Shown in pieces: positions 15,201-17,615 of a stretch of 17,615 nucleotides of DNA. Within the stretch, counting starts at the first letter, position 1. Each line of letters opens with the position of its first letter. The stretch comes from SIG636 sp045592105 (GTDB lineage Bacteria; Bacillota; Clostridia; Oscillospirales; CAG-382): assembly GCA_045592105.1 (NCBI GenBank), contig JAZNUB010000028.1, forward strand, positions 1-17,615, written 5' to 3'. The notes beneath the pieces are model-generated. The model did no database searches. It was not told the DNA's origin and was given only the letters and a program-made list of their open reading frames with translations. The position numbers were made by a program, and so were the translations under genes.

Positions 15201-16796
15201 GTACCCAGTGTCTTCGTAATTCTCAACAACAAAGTAGTCACCTAACTTAAGGTCTGTGAAGAAAACATAACCGTTCGAACGCGTTTCTTTAGTTGTACCC
15301 GTGCCTAAGCTGCCGTTTGGCAGTATGGGGTAAAGCGTAAACTTAAAGCCGGGCATGCTGTTGCCTTCCGTGTCCGTTTTTAAGATGTTTAAATTCTTCA
15401 ACGTTTCTTTGTTTACGGCACTAACTGTTGCGTTAGTTGTGCCGGGGCCAAGCAACAGCTTCCAACCCTGCTTGCCGCCGATAGTGGTATACACAGCGTT
15501 TGTTGCGCCGTCTATATTCCACTCCTCCGGCTTGTGCGGCTCGTAGCCGTTGTTATCTTGCTCTACGAGGAAATAATAGCCGAGGTCGAGAGTTACCCAA
15601 GAAGCAACGCCGTTATTATCTGTAACGCGTTCATCGCTGAAACCAAGAGAACCGTTTTGAATGTGATACAACGTAAAGCCCATCCCCGGCAATGCCTTGC
15701 CGCTCTCGTTGGTCTTTTGCACGGTAACTATCGCTTTTTCTTCGGTCGTGATGTACTCACCATCAAAAGACTTTTCCAAGTCCCTCTTGTTAACGCTGTA
15801 TACCATTATGTTTTGAACGTCTGTACCGCCGTTTTCGGGCTTGCCGTAAAGCATATTGTAGTTATCACCGGGGTCAAGGTGTAAATCAACTTTCCAATAA
15901 ATACGCTCACCAATAGGCATTTTGGATTTCGGGATAGACACCGTTAGCATCCCGCCGTCAAACTCAACCTCAACGCCCGGATATGTATCCTTTCCAACGA
16001 GCTCGCAATTGGATTTGTTAAGATGTCCTTCGAAAAGGATAAAATCATCACCCCTGTAAAAGTTCCTGCGTTCTTCTACAGCTTCTATCTCCTCCGCATA
16101 AGGCTCCCAAAAAACAGGATTATCATCGGCATGAGTAGCAATATCTTTGGCTCTTTCCATAAATTCGGCTACAGTATTACAATCCGGCTCAGTAAAATAC
16201 GAAGATATTGCGTAACCAAACAGATTGTTGTCGGCTACCTCAACGTTTAAGTCAAGCCCGTAATTGCCAAACATACCTTGAAGCTGTGACCTTATCGCAA
16301 GCTCTACAGCCATTCGCCAAGAAAACGGTAGCTCAGTAAACGGTAGCTCAGTTGTGCTTGCCAAGTGCTCTGCTGCCTTAATGCAGCTTAGCGCCCAGCT
16401 AAAATCGATATAATCGCCTAATCCGGTATCGTAGTACCAATAGATGCCCTCGCTTGGCACGGCGTAAAACAAGGGCCATTCGCCCCCGTCTACGGTAACT
16501 GTCCCTGCGTTATCGGTGTTGCACAGTATATACCTTCTGCCGGCTTGCGGAACCGACACACCGTAGGAAGCACACCACGCAAAATACGTTGCATCAGAGC
16601 CCTCCATTGTTGCGTTCATTGCTGATACGTAATACTTTTGGTCGGCATCATAGTTGTAATAAACGCCGCCGCCTGCGCTTTCGCTTATCGTTACTATATC
16701 GCCATCCTTAAAATCAGCATTGGCAGGTATAGCCCCGATAAGTGAGATAAGCACTGTTAAAAGTGCCAGCGTAAAGCCCGTTATTCTTTTGAACAC
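12285..16796 (-). CDS. Large SpaA/CnaB-repeat surface protein with TPDTG sortase-like tail (1503 aa)
   Basis: Starts at GTG 16796, with AGAAGG (16805-16810) 8 bases before it. Residues 1-27 are a signal peptide (cleavage near ANA). Residues about 35-250 form a head domain that may be a thioester domain (Cys75 in YFAWCASYG; Gln171/Gln173 in RSQLQGM); this is tentative. A beta domain follows (250-350). Residues 357-1023 are six SpaA/CnaB modules, each with the Lys, Glu and Asn expected for an internal isopeptide bond (for example Lys361, Glu412, Asn462). Four more divergent CnaB-like modules follow to about 1460. The C-terminus has TPDTG at 1467-1471, a hydrophobic segment and a KKKR tail, which is the layout of a sortase signal with a non-standard first residue. 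No sortase gene is in the window. Likely a wall-attached adhesin or pilin-like stalk. It is richer in GC than the left operon. Confidence 0.9.
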   Translation of the reverse strand: MFKRITGFTLALLTVLISLIGAIPANADFKDGDIVTISESAGGGVYYNYDADQKYYVSAMNATMEGSDATYFAWCASYGVSVPQAGRRYILCNTDNAGTVTVDGGEWPLFYAVPSEGIYWYYDTGLGDYIDFSWALSCIKAAEHLASTTELPFTELPFSWRMAVELAIRSQLQGMFGNYGLDLNVEVADNNLFGYAISSYFTEPDCNTVAEFMERAKDIATHADDNPVFWEPYAEEIEAVEERRNFYRGDDFILFEGHLNKSNCELVGKDTYPGVEVEFDGGMLTVSIPKSKMPIGERIYWKVDLHLDPGDNYNMLYGKPENGGTDVQNIMVYSVNKRDLEKSFDGEYITTEEKAIVTVQKTNESGKALPGMGFTLYHIQNGSLGFSDERVTDNNGVASWVTLDLGYYFLVEQDNNGYEPHKPEEWNIDGATNAVYTTIGGKQGWKLLLGPGTTNATVSAVNKETLKNLNILKTDTEGNSMPGFKFTLYPILPNGSLGTGTTKETRSNGYVFFTDLKLGDYFVVENYEDTGYEPDKPENWYVVADKAEYTTIGGKQGWKITLSKNNASIEAVNKKTVKDLNIVKTDTEGNSISGFKFTVYPILPNGSLGTGITKETRSDGYVFFTALELGSYFVVENYEGTGYEPHKPEEWDIDGATNAAYTTIEGKNGWKVLLGPETTNVTVNAVNEQQTGDLTIIKTDLNGTSMPGFNFTVYPITLSGELGTGVTKPTGANGVVTFPTLKVGNYFVVEDYADTDYVPHEPENWSVVADNAEYTTIGGMQGWMVTLSKNGATINAVNKPVKTSLHIEKLNKDGSDPKGFNFTLYPVNDDGSLGEGTRKETELFGDLLFAELELGTYFLVENYEGTGYAPYKQEDWEISGAISALFTTIEGMQGWKLQLGKNNVTIYADNYKADHYITIEKVDTEGNPLAGVPFRFYAVNNGEIVEVTVVVTDTEGKATITLSNPGEFFIAEIAPVGQLPHNPDQWVVTSAKSAAFKTINGIAGWHIVLDQDNTHATLKAVNKIQTGEINISKYGEEGLTDGDVFKFEISSDNFPAFSEIITLSTNVENGVAFGCISDLPIFKADGSFITYTITEIEAPNRFVKAEPQTVTFEAEYKANRLATAYTTSVELTNPLLTRELYINKTSYNNVVEGIEFVLSFAFEDGITQSLTGTTVKTADGIGSLVFTDLPVYNKYGELIVYTLEEKRSSYDFSTAPVFTSNDTEFVLIEKLTLLFTFEQSDAHISVYNPRHPINVVVMKDSEDGAKYGFVFELSDNKGNKWSATTNADGVAIFYKDGSTTEAVELPAYDADNKAIVYTITEKPTEIYDAFVPVSFTVDDVDENNTFTLEAYNTLKRGDLVINKISDTGEKLAGAKFLLEVSKDNGISWQIATADDCSSAGLTDGVLVSDAEHNLVFSGLLMDNKTLYRVTEIKAPEGFNCQTEPVFQGRLTDKVISEGAIIVENTQTPDTGDYGFGMLPFGVMIACIGLMGILLSNKKKRTSL
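13728..15728 (-). repeat. Six tandem ~111-codon SpaA/CnaB modules in an A-B-A-B alternation
   Basis: In coding order the modules are about 15408-15728, 15075-15398, 14736-15065, 14400-14726, 14067-14390 and 13728-14054. Modules 1 and 3 (type A) share EEW-x-IDGATNA and a GP-x-TTN end; modules 2 and 4 (type B) share ENW-x-VVAD-x-AEYTTI and an LSKN end. Modules 5 and 6 are more divergent. In DNA, modules 2 and 3 are nearly identical over about 80 bases (around 14931-15010 and 15264-15343, offset 333 bases), showing a recent exchange or duplication. Confidence 0.85.
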
Positions 16797-16804
16797 GTTT
16801 TTTA

Positions 16805-16810
16805 CCTTCT
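16805..16810 (-). promoter_or_regulatory. Ribosome site for the GTG start at 16796
   Basis: On the minus strand this reads AGAAGG, 8 bases before the GTG codon. It supports a GTG start whose first residues form a typical signal peptide. Confidence 0.65.
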
Positions 16811-16837
16811 TTCTTTGTGTATTTTTTTGTTTTGATT

Positions 16838-16866
16838 TATATAAAAAAACGGCTAACTTTCGTTAA
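16838..16866 (-). promoter_or_regulatory. Candidate promoter of the SpaA/CnaB surface-protein gene
   Basis: On the minus strand TTAACG (16866-16861) and TATATA (16843-16838) are 17 bases apart, each matching 4 of 6 consensus positions for the housekeeping sigma factor. They lie about 40-70 bases before the GTG start, inside the terminator of the upstream CAP gene. The region is AT-rich, so chance matches are easy. Confidence 0.3.
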
Positions 16867-16873
16867 CCGTTTT
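16843..16873 (-). terminator. Intrinsic terminator of the CAP-domain gene
   Basis: On the minus strand AACGGTTAAC, a GAAA loop and GTTAGCCGTT form a 10-bp stem with one G-U wobble (16871-16862 and 16857-16848), followed by TTTTTTTATA. The C-GAAA-G loop is a stable GNRA tetraloop. It sits about 20 bases after the CAP gene stop and before the start of the next gene, so the two minus-strand genes are probably separate transcripts. Confidence 0.85.
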
Positions 16874-16894
16874 ACTGTTTTTTTGTATTTAGCT

Positions 16895-17615
16895 TTATCC
16901 GTAAGTTTTATCCATCGTCATTATGCAAGTGTTAGCAAACCCGATGTAAGATGTTTCAAGCTCCAAAGTAATGCCTATTCCCACGCCTGTATACAAGGGG
17001 TTGGTTAGGTCTTTCCAATGCCCCGCGCTTGCTTTAAACTGCTCTACAATTTTTACCGCAAGGTCCTCTTTCGTAGTAACGGGGTTGCTGGACTCCTCTG
17101 TGTAGTACCCTGTAAGTGCGATGTTTTCGCTGGCAAGGGCGGGAAGATACGAGCAAGAAGTTGTACCGTCAACGAAGGTCGTTACGCCCGTATCATCAGG
17201 GTTGTATTTATAATCAATAAATATCGTCCTTGAATCGTCGCCGTTAGGTCTTCTATGAGAGAACACCACGGTCAGCTCTTGCGCCCTAACCATAGCCATC
17301 TCATGCGCAATAGGTGCGGTGTTAAGTGCAGGTGCGCCAAGCTTTGCACGTTCCTCGTTAAGCAGCTCCAGTATGCGGTTACAAAGCCACTCGGCATCAG
17401 CAGGGGTTACGGGAATGGCAACAGGCTTAGCAGGCTCAAGCCTTTCAGTCGCCCTCGTTTCCGTGCCTTTGCAGATCCAACAGGTGCGCGCCTCCTCTCC
17501 CTCGGCTTCCACGGTAGCCTCTTTGGTTGTAGCCCATTCTGTCCACATGTGTTCGCGCGCTTTCACATAATCTGCTTTGTAGCTATCGCCGCAAGCGCAA
17601 GTGTAAATTTTATAC
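16895..17615 (-). CDS. CAP (SCP/PR1-like) domain protein, 5' end outside the window
   Basis: The frame is open to the right edge, so the N-terminus is missing. An internal GTG at 17566 has no ribosome site, and the residues before it (YTCACGDSYKADY) continue a recognisable pattern, so it is not the start. The visible 239 residues begin with a Cys-x-Cys-Gly, His and CWIC pattern resembling the short Cys-pair modules common in clostridial surface proteins. From about 17400 down to 16900 comes a CAP domain: LLNEERAKLG, the FSHRRP motif, SENIA, and SAGHWKDLTNP followed by GVGIG. The two His and the Glu correspond to the usual CAP cavity residues. CAP proteins of this kind are usually secreted; their biochemical function in bacteria is mostly unclear. 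A signal peptide would lie outside the window. The gene ends at its own terminator before the SpaA/CnaB gene. Confidence 0.88.
   Translation of the reverse strand, partial: YKIYTCACGDSYKADYVKAREHMWTEWATTKEATVEAEGEEARTCWICKGTETRATERLEPAKPVAIPVTPADAEWLCNRILELLNEERAKLGAPALNTAPIAHEMAMVRAQELTVVFSHRRPNGDDSRTIFIDYKYNPDDTGVTTFVDGTTSCSYLPALASENIALTGYYTEESSNPVTTKEDLAVKIVEQFKASAGHWKDLTNPLYTGVGIGITLELETSYIGFANTCIMTMDKTYG

Noticed and set aside
13728..15728. CRISPR array or DNA-level satellite as the explanation of the repeats
   Set aside because: The period is about 333 bases, divisible by three, and the repeats keep protein motifs (Lys/Glu/Asn, GW), so they are protein modules.
1..17615. Insertion sequences, integrase, phage genes, tRNA or rRNA genes
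   Set aside because: I saw no transposase-like or integrase-like product, no terminal inverted repeats around a gene, and no tRNA-like or rRNA-like stretch in the few intergenic regions.

Overview
The window looks like part of a chromosome from a low-to-mid GC Gram-positive bacterium, most likely an uncultured Clostridia member of a gut-type community. The evidence is strong AGGAGG-type ribosome sites, WXG100 proteins, a Firmicutes-style kinase/phosphatase/FHA set, SpaA/CnaB repeats with a sortase-like tail, and a CAP-domain protein. Nothing in the sequence fixes the genus.

Positions 1-12030 hold nine plus-strand genes with gaps of 0-36 bases or short overlaps, consistent with one operon whose promoter lies left of the window. 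In order: a 5'-truncated small helical protein; a second small helical protein; two WXG100 proteins of the type VII (ESX/Yuk) secretion family; a cytoplasmic protein with a possible DUF6382-like N-terminus, a zinc ribbon and an FHA domain; a PP2C phosphatase; a membrane Ser/Thr kinase with a TPR-like outer domain; a one-pass membrane protein with a cytoplasmic tail; a small four-helix membrane protein; and a 1999-residue exported protein of Ig-like modules ending in a membrane anchor. No EssC/YukB ATPase or other secretion channel part is present.

The middle genes form a signalling set: kinase writes, PP2C erases, FHA reads. The tail of the one-pass membrane protein and the linker of the FHA protein share a repeated T-x-V-L motif (four and two copies). 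This suits a phosphothreonine ligand for the FHA domain with leucine at +3, and is the most interesting observation here.

Positions 12031-12284 are a convergent intergenic region with a strong hairpin whose T-run serves the minus strand, plus two more inverted repeats.

Positions 12285-17615 hold two minus-strand genes. The first to be transcribed is a CAP-domain protein that runs off the right edge. Then, after its own terminator, comes a 1503-residue surface protein with a possible thioester head, six SpaA/CnaB modules in an alternating A/B pattern, four further CnaB-like modules and a TPDTG sortase-like tail. These two genes are visibly richer in GC than the left operon. Together the window encodes cell-surface and secretion functions: small helical secretion substrates, an envelope phospho-signalling circuit and three large or modular extracellular proteins.
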